Shown: positions 28,390-36,396, counted from the stretch's first letter. The stretch: DNA of 64,000 bases from Bacillota bacterium (GCA_021850485.1 JAJZLY010000008.1:271879-335878); one strand, 5' to 3'. Numbers and translations: made by a program. The notes: generated by a model from the letters alone, not told the origin.

Positions 28390-28755
28390 CTACTCCCCAC
28401 TATTCGAGGCGACTTGTCCCCCTGTGCCCAGTTGCTGGCGCGCCCACTGTGCCAACGGCGGTACATCTTCGGTGACGGTCGCCCACTAATGTCTCAGCAT
28501 CAATGGCGCTTCATCGATGGGTCAACACAATGCGCATGCCAGCCATCTGGCGCCAGGGCAGGGCGGCGCCTCGTCGTTGGGCCTCAGTCGAGAGGTGGCT
28601 GGCGGTCTCGGCGACGATCTGGATGGCGTGCTCCACGGCGCGCATCGCCCATGGATCTTGTCCCAACCAGATTGCGCTCTTGGCCCGCAAGTGGCTTTGC
28701 AAGAGGTCTGCCTCACGGACGATGTCTTCCAGCCTTCCTCAATCTCCGCCGTCAG
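28390..28755 (-). pseudogene. Ruined HepT (HEPN) toxin
   Basis: Stitched across frames this encodes a HepT/DUF86 toxin: an N-terminal L-T-A-E-I-E-E, then E-D-I-V-R-E-A-D-L-L and R-A-V-E-H-A-I-Q-I-V-A-E-T-A, then M-A-G-M-R-I-V-L-T-H-R, and a C-terminal D-V-P-P-L-A-Q-W-A-R-Q-Q-L. It is broken by an apparent one-base loss near 28738, an in-frame TGA (28511-28513) right after the R-x4-H active-site motif where the family Tyr should follow, and a second shift near 28490. The upstream MntA gene, its normal partner, is intact. Confidence 0.75.
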
Positions 28756-29072
28756 TCTTTCGCGACATAGAGCACCTGCCTCGAGCTCAGGATCTCCTGA
28801 CGCAGGTAGGGCTTGAGAGTCCGCAGCAGAGCTAGGTCGACAGACCGACCAAAGAGGTCTTGGAGGTCCATGGCCAGCCCACCCATGTCCAGAAGGCCAA
28901 ACGGCTGGTCTGGCTTCACGTCGACAAGCACGTCGACATCGCTTCGGTCGGTGAAGTCAGGGCGCAAGACGGAGCCAAATAGGGCCAGCTCTTTGATCGG
29001 ATACCTGCGGCAAATATCTGCTACTTCCTCGGTGGGAACCGTCATCTGAATGTCTGGTTGACTCGCCGCCAC
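28752..29072 (-). CDS. MntA-type nucleotidyltransferase antitoxin
   Basis: 106 residues of the minimal nucleotidyltransferase fold: F-G-S-V-L-R-P-D-F then S-D-V-D-V-L-V, the GSX10DXD motif with the catalytic aspartates. In HepT-MntA systems this protein AMPylates the HEPN toxin and silences it. Here the toxin gene directly downstream is ruined while this gene is intact. GTG 29072 is chosen from GGGGAGG about 8 bases upstream; GTG 29081 and an internal ATG are alternatives. Confidence 0.82.
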   Translation of the reverse strand: MAASQPDIQMTVPTEEVADICRRYPIKELALFGSVLRPDFTDRSDVDVLVDVKPDQPFGLLDMGGLAMDLQDLFGRSVDLALLRTLKPYLRQEILSSRQVLYVAKD

Positions 29073-29217
29073 GAGCGTCACCTCCCCTTGGGGTCAGTAT
29101 GTCGCGAGATGCTGTCTGGTCTCCCTTAGGGCTGGTCACCGCTTCCTTCTGTCCCGCCAGCGGCAACAATTGGGCAGTCACCTCTGCGCCACCGCGCGCC
29201 GGTTCACTAGGATTCGG

Positions 29218-30027
29218 TTAGCCGTTTCGCTTCAACTTGCCGGCGCGCATGGCGTAGCGCTCGCCCCAAGAGAAGATTACGAGACCGATCGGAATGGTAA
29301 CCAATCCAGCCGCAACCAGCCCGCCGGCGGTGGGGAGCAAAGACGCCACAGACGCCCCGTGCAACATGGCGGCGCGGGTGGCCTGCAAGGTGTAGGTGGC
29401 CGGCGACAAGATGCCCATCGCCCTAAGCGGCTGAGGCAGGGCCGAGACCGGGTAGTAGACGCCGGAGACCAGCAAGATCACCCCTTGGATCACCTGAGTG
29501 GCCTGCGCCCCCCGCTCTGCCGACATCAGGGGCAAGACAGCGCCCATCAACCCCAGCCCGATGAAGGGCAAGATCGAGGCCAAGACGATCAGCAGTGCAC
29601 CGGGCAGATCGGCCCCGGCCAAAGATAGATGGAAGAAGAAGATCACGGCGATCAGCACCACGGCGGTGCGGATCAGCCCGTACAAAGATCCCCACAGGCA
29701 CACGCCGCCCAAATAGGTGATGCGGTGGATGGGGGCCATCATCGAGTACTCGATGGTGCCTTCCCAGCGCTCCCACTGGATGGAGTTGGAGACCTCTTGG
29801 AACAAGATGGACAGGAAGTTCCAGAGCAGCGCCCCGATCACCAGATAGAGCACAATGCCGGCCCGCTGGGCGGGCGGGGTCAGGGACGCGATCAACCCGA
29901 TGGTCAGGGTGTTGATCACGTTGTAGAACAAAAACACCGCTTCCCACCCGAAGTAGCGCTTGACCAAGTGCAAGTTGCGCTGCACCAGCGACAGGGCGGC
30001 TCGCGATTCGACGCGCAAGGACGACAT
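29218..30027 (-). CDS. ABC-2 type transporter permease
   Basis: 269 residues with six predicted membrane helices, arranged as in ABC-2 exporter permeases (a long cytoplasmic N-terminus, F-x-E-V-x-N-S-I-Q-W-E-R-W-E-G-T-I-E-Y after helix 2, and the P-V-S-x-L-P-x-x-L near the fifth helix). It pairs with the ATPase gene one base upstream and should form an exporter for a drug, lipid, peptide or polysaccharide precursor. Substrate not visible. Confidence 0.88.
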   Translation of the reverse strand: MSSLRVESRAALSLVQRNLHLVKRYFGWEAVFLFYNVINTLTIGLIASLTPPAQRAGIVLYLVIGALLWNFLSILFQEVSNSIQWERWEGTIEYSMMAPIHRITYLGGVCLWGSLYGLIRTAVVLIAVIFFFHLSLAGADLPGALLIVLASILPFIGLGLMGAVLPLMSAERGAQATQVIQGVILLVSGVYYPVSALPQPLRAMGILSPATYTLQATRAAMLHGASVASLLPTAGGLVAAGLVTIPIGLVIFSWGERYAMRAGKLKRNG

Positions 30028-30028
30028 G

Positions 30029-30862
30029 TTAGAGTTCGGCCTCCTCTTGTTCCAAAAGATCAGACATGGTGGCCCCGACCAGCGCCAAGAAGGCCTCTTC
30101 CAGCCCGGCGCCCGGGGCGTAGCGGTCCGTCAGCTCGGTCGGCGTGCCCTCGGCGATGAAGTGCCCGTGGTGGATCACCGCCACCCGGTCGCACAGCCGC
30201 TTGGCCTCGTCCATGTCATGGGTGCACAGCACGATGGTGGCGTCATGGGTGAGGCGGATCTCCTCGATGAACTCTTGCACGTCGTGCTTGGAACGCGGAT
30301 CGAGCCCAGTCGTCGGCTCGTCTAGGAGCATCAAGGTGGGCGAGGTGAGCAGTGCTCTGGCGATCGCCACCTTTTGCTGCTGGCCACGCGACATGTTTTC
30401 CAAGGGTGCTCGCAGCTTACGCTCGGAAAGTCCCAGCCGGTGCAAGATGTCTTGGGCCCGGTGGTGCACCTCGGACTGCGGCACGCCGTACAGGCCGGCG
30501 GCATAGGATAGGTTCTCGTAGGCGGAGAGCTTCTTGAAAAAAGACGCCTCCACCGACACCCGGTTGATCATCCGCCTGACGGCCATCGCCTCTGCGACCG
30601 GGTCCTTGCCGAAGATGCGGATCTCACCACCGTCCGGATAGAGCAAGGTGCCCATCAGCCGGATCAACGTCGACTTGCCAGAGCCGTTGGTGCCCAAGAT
30701 GCCGTAGGTCTCGCCACGGTGGACGGTGAACGAGACACCGTCCAGCGCCATCACCCGGCGCTTGTTGCGTGTAAAGACACCGGCCTCCCCGCCGTCTGGG
30801 GCCTCCCAGAACTCTTTTTTGGCGTCTTTGACCGATACCGCCAAATCTGGAGCCAAACTCAT
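30029..30862 (-). CDS. ABC-2 exporter ATP-binding protein
   Basis: 277 residues with a full ABC ATPase set: Walker A G-T-N-G-S-G-K-S-T, the variant signature M-S-R-G-Q-Q-Q-K-V (usually L-S-G-G-Q), Walker B L-M-L-L-D-E-P, D-loop G-L-D, and the switch histidine in C-T-H-D-M-D-E-A. ATG 30862 has AGGAG about 10 bases upstream; ATG 30883 is an alternative. No separate promoter is seen between it and the hairpin at 30903-30935, so it may be expressed by read-through from the small transcription unit upstream. Confidence 0.92.
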   Translation of the reverse strand: MSLAPDLAVSVKDAKKEFWEAPDGGEAGVFTRNKRRVMALDGVSFTVHRGETYGILGTNGSGKSTLIRLMGTLLYPDGGEIRIFGKDPVAEAMAVRRMINRVSVEASFFKKLSAYENLSYAAGLYGVPQSEVHHRAQDILHRLGLSERKLRAPLENMSRGQQQKVAIARALLTSPTLMLLDEPTTGLDPRSKHDVQEFIEEIRLTHDATIVLCTHDMDEAKRLCDRVAVIHHGHFIAEGTPTELTDRYAPGAGLEEAFLALVGATMSDLLEQEEAEL

Positions 30863-30902
30863 GTCGCTCAATACTCCTTCCATCTTCCCGTCCTGACACG
30901 AC

Positions 30903-30935
30903 AAAGCGGCCGGGGGCACCGCCCCCGGCCGCTTT
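30903..30935 (-). terminator. Strong hairpin between the small ORF and the ABC exporter
   Basis: A 15-bp perfect stem (30903-30917 with 30921-30935) over a 3-base loop, GC-rich with A3/T3 ends on both strands. It lies 18 bases past the small ORF stop and 40 bases before the ABC ATPase start. It could end the small transcript or act as an attenuator for the exporter. Confidence 0.75.
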
Positions 30936-30953
30936 CTTCAGCGTGTCGCTAGG

Positions 30954-31043
30954 TCAGGTTTGCCGCCTATTCGCTTTCGAGATGGCGCCAGTAGCGCGCG
31001 AACGTCCTGTGCCATCAGCACTGACGTCCATGATGATGCCCAC
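30954..31043 (-). CDS. Small ORF (29 residues) upstream of the ABC exporter
   Basis: A short frame starting at GTG 31043 with AGGAGG (31056-31051) 7 bases upstream, the best-placed ribosome-binding site nearby. The product begins G-I-I-M-D-V-S-A-D-G and ends K-A-N-R-R-Q-T, is hydrophilic and basic at the C-terminus, and has no signal peptide or membrane span. It has its own promoter (31093-31121) and is followed by a strong hairpin, so it forms a complete mini transcription unit. It may be an attenuation leader peptide, an exported peptide precursor, or part of a small RNA. Not recognised. Confidence 0.5.
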   Translation of the reverse strand: MGIIMDVSADGTGRSRATGAISKANRRQT

Positions 31044-31092
31044 CGGCGTTCCTCCTCTCGAAGCGTTGGTATCTGGCACACAGGGCTTCGCA

Positions 31093-31121
31093 TTTGTATC
31101 ACTGGCATGGGCGACTGTCAA
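31093..31121 (-). promoter_or_regulatory. Promoter of the small ORF / exporter leader
   Basis: On the minus strand a perfect TTGACA (31121-31116) is followed 17 bases later by TACAAA (31098-31093). The leader to the small ORF start is about 40 bases. Confidence 0.65.
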
Positions 31122-31258
31122 TGTTAGGCTGGGCCTTATTTGTGACTCCACGACGATGCCCGGCGCAACCGCTCCCTGCATGTGCCCGTTGGGGTAAGCC
31201 GGGATATGACCATACGTTATATAGGCCAAGAGAAACAATCAGGGACTCAACCAGGTCT

Positions 31259-31564
31259 TTACGCCGACGGACCCGCCCTCAAGATCGGCTGCACCAGCGC
31301 ACAAAATCGCGCGGTCAGCTCCTCCAACAAGGACACAATACCCACAGGCGTATCTATCGGAGACCTACGGTCCTCAGCCAAGTTGGTCAGCAGGGCCACG
31401 ATGCGTGCTCCGATCAAGCCGCACTGGTGAACCAAGAACCTGTCGGGGTCTTGCACCTCGATTCCATGCAGGCTACAGGCTAACTCCGGAAAATGTCGGC
31501 CGTTTCGCGTCACCAGCAGGTCGGCCCTCCCCGCGACAGCTGCGCCGTTTTGGCTCTGTTTCAC
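31259..31564 (-). pseudogene. C-terminal fragment of a PIN-domain toxin
   Basis: The frame encodes the second half of a PIN toxin: A-G-R-A-D-L-L-V-T-R-N-G-R-H-F-P, G-I-E-V-Q-D-P-D-R-F-L, then a helical VapC tail with R-I-V-A-L-L-T-N-L-A-E-D-R-R. The N-terminal half with the first catalytic aspartate is missing or scrambled in other frames upstream (about 31565-31740). No antitoxin gene is recognisable. Likely a third decayed TA locus. Confidence 0.6.
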
Positions 31565-31830
31565 GACGAACCGGCGCCGTCCAGATGAAAGCCCTGCTGC
31601 GACGGCCGCAGCAGGAGAGCCCGCTTTGAGATGTCCAGTATCCCAGCATCCATGTCGGCGAGGTGTCTGATCGGCTCGTCACGTCTAGGTTGGCGCCTTT
31701 GGCTGTGAGTTGCTGCATACGCAAAGGCGTTCACAAATCGGCAGCCTGCGGCCAAAGGCGCAACGCCTCCAGCTGGTGTGTGCGCCCTGACGCCGCCCTG
31801 GCGACGAGGCGGAACTGGCCTAGAAGGAAC
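31565..31830. other. Decayed stretch upstream of the PIN fragment
   Basis: Minus-strand frames here may hold scraps of the missing PIN toxin N-terminus or its antitoxin (for example H-L-A-D-M-D-A-G-I-L-D), but no continuous gene can be supported. Confidence 0.3.
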
Positions 31831-31867
31831 AGCAGTGGCCGCACTCGGCAGGCGTGCGGCCACTGCT
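31831..31867 (-). terminator. Terminator of the Sec thioredoxin-like gene
   Basis: A 14-bp perfect stem (31831-31844 with 31854-31867) over a 9-base loop, followed on the minus strand by a T-rich stretch. It lies 25 bases past the stop codon at 31892. Confidence 0.75.
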
Positions 31868-31891
31868 TACTTGGTCCTGGGCCCGTTCAAT

Positions 31892-32473
31892 CTAAACCTG
31901 GGCGAAGCTCCCTTTCTCCCACCAGATGGTGTCTCCGTATGTCTGCTTCAGCACGCGCCAATTGGCCAAAAAGCGGTCGCGATCGCCGGCTCGCAACGCC
32001 GCCACACCGGACCAGAACTGGCCTTCGGCCGCCTGGATGAGCCCCGGCCACCGCGCTACCACGTCCAAGAAGGCCATCTCTGCCGCCTGGTACTCAGCAT
32101 GAAACAACTTGGCTTGGGCATCTGCCAGGGCCATCTCGGCCTGCAAACTAGAGGGCGCCACGTAGCCGACCGAGCGCCTGAGCTCCACGCCGTGGTGGTC
32201 GAACCAGACCAAAAGCGGCGTCCAGACCAAGCGCAGTTCGCGCATCGCAACCTTGGCCAGGTCATCGGGCTCGGCGGTGTTGATCTGCACCGCCACCGCG
32301 TACTTGGCAATCGAGTCTTGGACCTCTTTGACGGGATACGTAGCCGCATCCATCTTGGCGCAGCCGCCTCAGCCCGGGTTTTTCAGCATGTCCACGAACA
32401 AAAGTTTGGCGCTAGCACGAGCCGCCTGGCGGCCTGCCTCCAGCGTGGGGAGCCAATCGATCCCTTCGCTCAT
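31892..32473 (-). CDS. Thioredoxin-like selenoprotein (UxxC) with helical C-terminus
   Basis: 193 residues if TGA at 32371-32369 is read as selenocysteine. ATG 32473 has GGAGG 8 bases upstream; the 34 codons before the TGA are in frame with a good thioredoxin-like N-terminus (L-L-F-V-D-M-L-K-N-P-G), and the TGA falls exactly at the first redox cysteine, giving U35-G-G-C38-A-K-M-D. After it come the thioredoxin cis-Pro region (W-T-P-L-L-V-W-F-D) and a TPR-like tail (E-Y-Q-A-A-E-M-A-F-L). A hairpin with SECIS-like position follows the TGA (32342-32365). It probably reduces a disulfide, peroxide or other oxidised substrate in the cytoplasm. A nonsense mutation is the alternative, made unlikely by the second Sec-type gene at 54.6 kb. 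Confidence 0.82.
32342..32365 (-). promoter_or_regulatory. Candidate bacterial SECIS hairpin (thioredoxin-like gene)
   Basis: Starting 3 bases after the TGA on the minus strand, GGCTGC (32365-32360) pairs with GCGGCT (32347-32342) including two G-U pairs. An inner GCC/GG-x-U helix closes the loop A-A-G-A-U. The loop G is about 15 bases from the UGA, at the short end for bacterial SECIS elements. Confidence 0.45.
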
Positions 32474-32539
32474 CTCAAGATACCTCCTGCCAGCAGGGTC
32501 TTCCATTAGCCTATCACTTTATTTTTCATAGTGCAAAGG

Positions 32540-34189
32540 TCACATCCGGTCCGGTGCGCTCACCCCGAGCAGGGCCAGGCTCTCTTTGAGCACCGACCCG
32601 ACTGCTCGGGCCAGGCGGCGGCGGGCCAAGGACAGCGGCTCAGGAACGCCCAGTACCCGGTGGCGATTGTAAAAGGCGTGAAACTCCTGGGCCAGGGTCA
32701 TGGCGTAGTGGGCGATGTGGTGGGGAGCACGGGCGGCTGCCGCATGGGTGAGTTCTTCCGGGAAAGAGAGCAGGCGGCGGGCCAAGAGCAGTTCCTCGGG
32801 CTCGGTCAAGAGCAGCAGGTCACCTGAGCCTGCGGCTGCACCCTGGCGGAGCAAAGACGCGATGCGGGCATGGGCGTACTGGACGTAGTAGACCGGGTTT
32901 TCCTGCGATTCGCTGACCGCCAGCGCCAGGTCGAAATCGAGCGGCGAGTCTGGCGAGCGCAGCAAGAAGGTGAAGCGGGCACTGTCCACCCCTACCTCTT
33001 TGAGGAAATCCGCGATCGGCACGAAGTCGCCCTCGCGCTTGCTCATCGCCACCAGCTCACCTTGGCGCAGCAGCCGGATCCACTGCACCAGCACCACTTC
33101 GAAACTCTCGGCCGGCTTGCCGGTGGCGGCCACCGCCGCTCGCATCCGGCCCAGATAGCCATGATGGTCCGGGCCGAGCACGTCGATCAGGCGGTCAAAG
33201 CCGCGGCTGTACTTGTCCCAGTGGTAGGCGACGTCGGCGGCGAAGTAGGTGGGGGTGTTGTCTTTTCGCACCACCACCCGGTCCTTGTCGTCGCCGAAGG
33301 CGGTGGTGCGCATGAAGCGGGCGCCGTCTTGGCTGTACAGCACGCCCTGACGCTCCAGTTCGGCCAAGGCCGCCTCCACCCGTCCGGCCGCCCTCAGGTC
33401 TTGCTGTTCGCTGAAGTAGCGGTCAAAGCGCACGCCGTACGCCAGCAGGTCGCGCTCTCGCCAGCGGCCGATCAGATCCACCGCAAACTGAGAGAGCATC
33501 GAGATGGCAGCACCCTGATCCAGGCCAAAGAGCGCTTGTTCACCGCGCTCGGCCAAAAAGGCCTGGGCGATCTCGCGGACGTAGTCGCCCTTGTAGCCGT
33601 CTTCTGGAAAGGGCACCGCCGCTTGTTGATCCTTGACCAGCCAGTAGTAGACGGTTTTGCCCAAGGCCTCCACCTGGGTGCCGGCGTCATTGACGTAAAA
33701 CTCGCGCCACACCTGATGCCCGGCGGCCGTGAGCAAGCTGGCCAGAGCGTCACCGTAGGCGGCTGCTCTGGCTGACACGACGTTTAGCGGACCGGTCGGA
33801 TTGGCCGACACGAACTCGACCAAGATCCGCTCGCCGCTGCCGGCTGTCTCCTTGCCATAGTCGGCGCCGGCCGCTTCCACTGCCTCGATCGCCGCTGCAC
33901 AGGCCTGAGGCGCCAAAAAGGCGTTCAGGAAGCCAGCTCCTGCCACCTCGATGTGGTCGAACCAGGGATCAACCTGCACCGCGGCCATAAGCTCAGCCGC
34001 CACCTGCTTGGGCGGGCGCTTGAGCGTGCGGGCCAACACCAGCGGCCAGTTGGCCGCCAGATGGCCGTGTGACGGGTCATCTGAAATCTCCACCGAAAAA
34101 GCCGGCAGCGCTCCCTCAGGCCAGCGGCCGTCTTTTTGCAAGCCAGACGCGGCCTGTTCCAGAAGGCGGGTCAGATGGCTACGCAACAT
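32540..34189 (-). CDS. argS: Arginyl-tRNA synthetase
   Basis: 549 residues. The N-terminal Add-1 domain precedes the catalytic core, whose HIGH-type motif reads S-A-N-P-T-G-P-L-N-V-V. The KMSKS-type loop reads V-A-M-S-K-R-E-G, and the C-terminal DALR anticodon-binding domain includes Y-V-Q-Y-A-H-A-R. It charges tRNA-Arg. Its start overlaps the end of the agmatinase-family gene by 11 bases, making it the last gene of an arginine/polyamine operon. Confidence 0.97.
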   Translation of the reverse strand: MLRSHLTRLLEQAASGLQKDGRWPEGALPAFSVEISDDPSHGHLAANWPLVLARTLKRPPKQVAAELMAAVQVDPWFDHIEVAGAGFLNAFLAPQACAAAIEAVEAAGADYGKETAGSGERILVEFVSANPTGPLNVVSARAAAYGDALASLLTAAGHQVWREFYVNDAGTQVEALGKTVYYWLVKDQQAAVPFPEDGYKGDYVREIAQAFLAERGEQALFGLDQGAAISMLSQFAVDLIGRWRERDLLAYGVRFDRYFSEQQDLRAAGRVEAALAELERQGVLYSQDGARFMRTTAFGDDKDRVVVRKDNTPTYFAADVAYHWDKYSRGFDRLIDVLGPDHHGYLGRMRAAVAATGKPAESFEVVLVQWIRLLRQGELVAMSKREGDFVPIADFLKEVGVDSARFTFLLRSPDSPLDFDLALAVSESQENPVYYVQYAHARIASLLRQGAAAGSGDLLLLTEPEELLLARRLLSFPEELTHAAAARAPHHIAHYAMTLAQEFHAFYNRHRVLGVPEPLSLARRRLARAVGSVLKESLALLGVSAPDRM

Positions 34190-35039
34190 GTCCTGGGCCC
34201 GCTGCCAAGATGATCAAGAGCTCACGCACGGCCTTGGCCGCCAACACGGCGGTGATGCCAGAGGGGTCCAGTTGCGGGGCGACCTCGACCAGGTCCATGC
34301 CCACCCAGTTGAAGCCACTAAGCTGGCCCAACAGCGCCTCCCACTCCTGCCAGGAAAAGCCGCCCGGCTCTGGCGTGCCGGTGCCGGGGGCGAAGGCCGG
34401 ATCAAAGCCGTCGATGTCCAAGCTCAGATAACAAGCACCATCGCCGATCAGCCGGCGGGCCTCCGCCATCCCCTGCGGCGTCACCGGCAGGCGGTGGGTA
34501 AGCGGCCATTCGTCTTTGTCGGCGGAGCGCACGCCGAATTGCAAGACCCGGCCCGGCCCGATGATGTCCAAGATCCGCCGCATGACGGTGGCGTGGGACA
34601 AGGACTCGCCTTGAAAGGTGTCTCTGAGGTCGGGGTGGGCGTCGAACTGGACCAGCCAGAGATCCGGGTGGCGCTTGGCGAGGGCGCGCACCGGCGCCAG
34701 CGAGACCAGGTGTTCACCGCCCAGGCCAAAGGGGATCAATCCCTGGTCCAAGATGCCGTCCACAAAGCGCTCGATGCCCAAAAGGGCGGCCTGAACACCG
34801 CCAGCCGGCACCACCAAATCGAGGGCGTCCCAGATCGCCTCAGCCGACACCTCTTGGCCCTGAGCCGGCGAGAACAGCTCCAAGCCGTAGGTGGCCTCGC
34901 GGATCGCCTGCGGTCCGAACCGGCTGCCCGGCCGAAAAGAGGCAGTGCCATCGAAGGGCATGCCGTAGACCGCGATCTGACTTCGCTCTGGGCTGCCTGC
35001 GGCAAACAGCATGCCCGGCTGGCGCGGTGTGACGTTCAT
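34179..35039 (-). CDS. speB: Agmatinase / aminopropylagmatine ureohydrolase family protein
   Basis: 286 residues of the arginase/ureohydrolase fold with the manganese ligands in G-G-E-H-L, F-D-A-H-P-D-L-R-D and S-L-D-I-D-G-F-D-P. It releases urea from agmatine or from N1-aminopropylagmatine. ATG 35039 overlaps the speE stop by 4 bases. With PvlArgDC and SpeE upstream it completes a route from arginine to putrescine or spermidine; whether ureohydrolysis comes before or after aminopropyl transfer cannot be read from sequence. Confidence 0.9.
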   Translation of the reverse strand: MNVTPRQPGMLFAAGSPERSQIAVYGMPFDGTASFRPGSRFGPQAIREATYGLELFSPAQGQEVSAEAIWDALDLVVPAGGVQAALLGIERFVDGILDQGLIPFGLGGEHLVSLAPVRALAKRHPDLWLVQFDAHPDLRDTFQGESLSHATVMRRILDIIGPGRVLQFGVRSADKDEWPLTHRLPVTPQGMAEARRLIGDGACYLSLDIDGFDPAFAPGTGTPEPGGFSWQEWEALLGQLSGFNWVGMDLVEVAPQLDPSGITAVLAAKAVRELLIILAAGPGHVA

Positions 35040-35863
35040 CGCAACAGCTCTTGGACGAAGGGCGGCAGGGCAAAGGCAGCCTGGTGCACGGCTTTGGTGT
35101 AGTAGCGGCCAAGCGGCTCTTGGCGAGGCTGTGGGGTCAGGTCGCCACCGCCATATCCCACGGCGTACGACCAATAGCCAGACGGGTAGGTGGGGGCAGG
35201 CCCGGTGTAAAGCGCCACCTCGGGGAAGCACTCCTTTAGTCCCAGATAGGTGCGGCGCAGCACATCGGCATTGACCAAGGGCGACTCCGCCTGGCAGACG
35301 GCGATGCCGCCAGGGCTGAGCGCGCGCTGCAAGTCAGAGAAAAAGGGCTTGGCGAATAGTCCCTCGGCCGGCCCCACCGGGTCGGTGGAGTCGACCAAGA
35401 TCACATCCCACTTAGAGGTGGCGCCCGCCACCAGCTCCACGGCGTCTTGGTGCATGATCTTGGCTCTGGGGTCGTCCAGGGAGACGGCCAGGGTGGGGAA
35501 AAAGTCGCGGGCGGCGTCGGTCACCCGCTGGTCGATGTCGCACAGCCAGGCCTCTTCTACCTCCGGATGCTTGAGCACCTCGCGCAAGGTGCCACCGTCA
35601 CCACCACCGACGATCAGCACCTGCTTGGGGCCCGGGTGGGCCATCAGCGGCACGTGAGCCAGCATCTCGTGGTAGAAGAACTCGTCTTTTTCGGTGACCA
35701 TGAAACAGCCGTCCAAAAACATCACATGGCCAAAGGCTTCTGTGTCGACCACCAACAGGTCCTGATAGGCGGTGCGCTCGCGGCGCAGCACCGAGCGCAC
35801 CCGCAGGCCAAGCCGCAGATCGGGTGTCTGCTCCTCATCCAGCCACAGCTGGTCTCGCTTCAT
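35036..35863 (-). CDS. speE: Spermidine synthase family aminopropyltransferase
   Basis: 275 residues with the polyamine synthase Rossmann core: G-G-G-D-G-G-T-L-R-E binding decarboxylated S-adenosylmethionine, and the I-L-V-D-S-T-D-P-V-G-P-A acceptor/catalytic loop. The N-terminus has W-L-D-E and the L-F-L-D-G-like F-L-D-G-C. ATG 35863 is preferred because homologous-looking sequence begins there. It lies 5 bases downstream of the arginine decarboxylase gene and overlaps speB by 4 bases. No S-adenosylmethionine decarboxylase gene is in the window. Confidence 0.92.
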   Translation of the reverse strand: MKRDQLWLDEEQTPDLRLGLRVRSVLRRERTAYQDLLVVDTEAFGHVMFLDGCFMVTEKDEFFYHEMLAHVPLMAHPGPKQVLIVGGGDGGTLREVLKHPEVEEAWLCDIDQRVTDAARDFFPTLAVSLDDPRAKIMHQDAVELVAGATSKWDVILVDSTDPVGPAEGLFAKPFFSDLQRALSPGGIAVCQAESPLVNADVLRRTYLGLKECFPEVALYTGPAPTYPSGYWSYAVGYGGGDLTPQPRQEPLGRYYTKAVHQAAFALPPFVQELLR

Positions 35864-35868
35864 CTGGA

Positions 35869-36330
35869 CTACCCCCACAGGCAGACTGCGGCGAAGGCGC
35901 AACCGCAGGACACGACATGGTGCTCCGCTGACTTGACCAGCACCCGGCTGAGGGCAAGCCCGCGCACCAAAAAGCCCTCCTCCAGCATCTTCCGGATGCG
36001 GGCCTCGGCTTCCTGGGCCGATCCCAAGAAGGCGGTCTCCATGATCAGTCCGAAGGCGCCTGGTTCGCCAAACCCGATGCCCACTGCCGCTGCGATCTGC
36101 TCGCCAGGCGTGGTCGAGGAGATGTGGCCGTAGGCGGTGGGCAGCAGGCTGCCGGGGGCGATCGCCAAGGACATCGCCTGCTCGGCACCGGGCGGCAAGA
36201 TGGAGCTGACCCGGATCAGATTCATGTTCCCGCAGCCGGCTGCCAGCAGTGCGCCATCAAAGGCGTTTAGGGCCGTTTCACCCTCCGACGAGGCAGCCAC
36301 CATGGTGAAGCGAGTCGGCGTTTGCAGCAA
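35869..36330 (-). CDS. Pyruvoyl-dependent arginine decarboxylase
   Basis: 153 residues. The self-cleavage site is in N-L-I-R-V-S-S-I-L-P-P-G: cleavage between S42 and S43 turns S43 into the pyruvoyl group and yields beta and alpha chains. The enzyme decarboxylates arginine to agmatine. The start is TTG 36330 with AAAGGAAG 9 bases upstream, giving M-L-Q-T-P-T-R-F as in family members. First gene of the operon PvlArgDC-speE-speB-argS, behind a perfect TATAAT (36378-36373). Confidence 0.92.
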   Translation of the reverse strand: MLQTPTRFTMVAASSEGETALNAFDGALLAAGCGNMNLIRVSSILPPGAEQAMSLAIAPGSLLPTAYGHISSTTPGEQIAAAVGIGFGEPGAFGLIMETAFLGSAQEAEARIRKMLEEGFLVRGLALSRVLVKSAEHHVVSCGCAFAAVCLWG

Positions 36331-36372
36331 TGCTGGCGTCTTCCTTTCTTGGCCAATCGCAAAAACCTGACC

Positions 36373-36378
36373 GATTAT
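36373..36378 (-). promoter_or_regulatory. -10 box of the polyamine/argS operon
   Basis: A perfect TATAAT on the minus strand (36378-36373) lies about 43 bases before the TTG start. The -35 region (CCGTAG-like near 36396-36401) is weak and overlaps the end of the FAH-family gene, so activation or a different spacing may apply. Confidence 0.5.
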
Positions 36379-36396
36379 ACACGGCTGGGACGCTCC

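Noticed and set aside
28511-28513. TGA in the HepT remnant as selenocysteine
   Set aside because: It falls at the position of a Tyr, not a redox Cys, and lies between two frameshifts.
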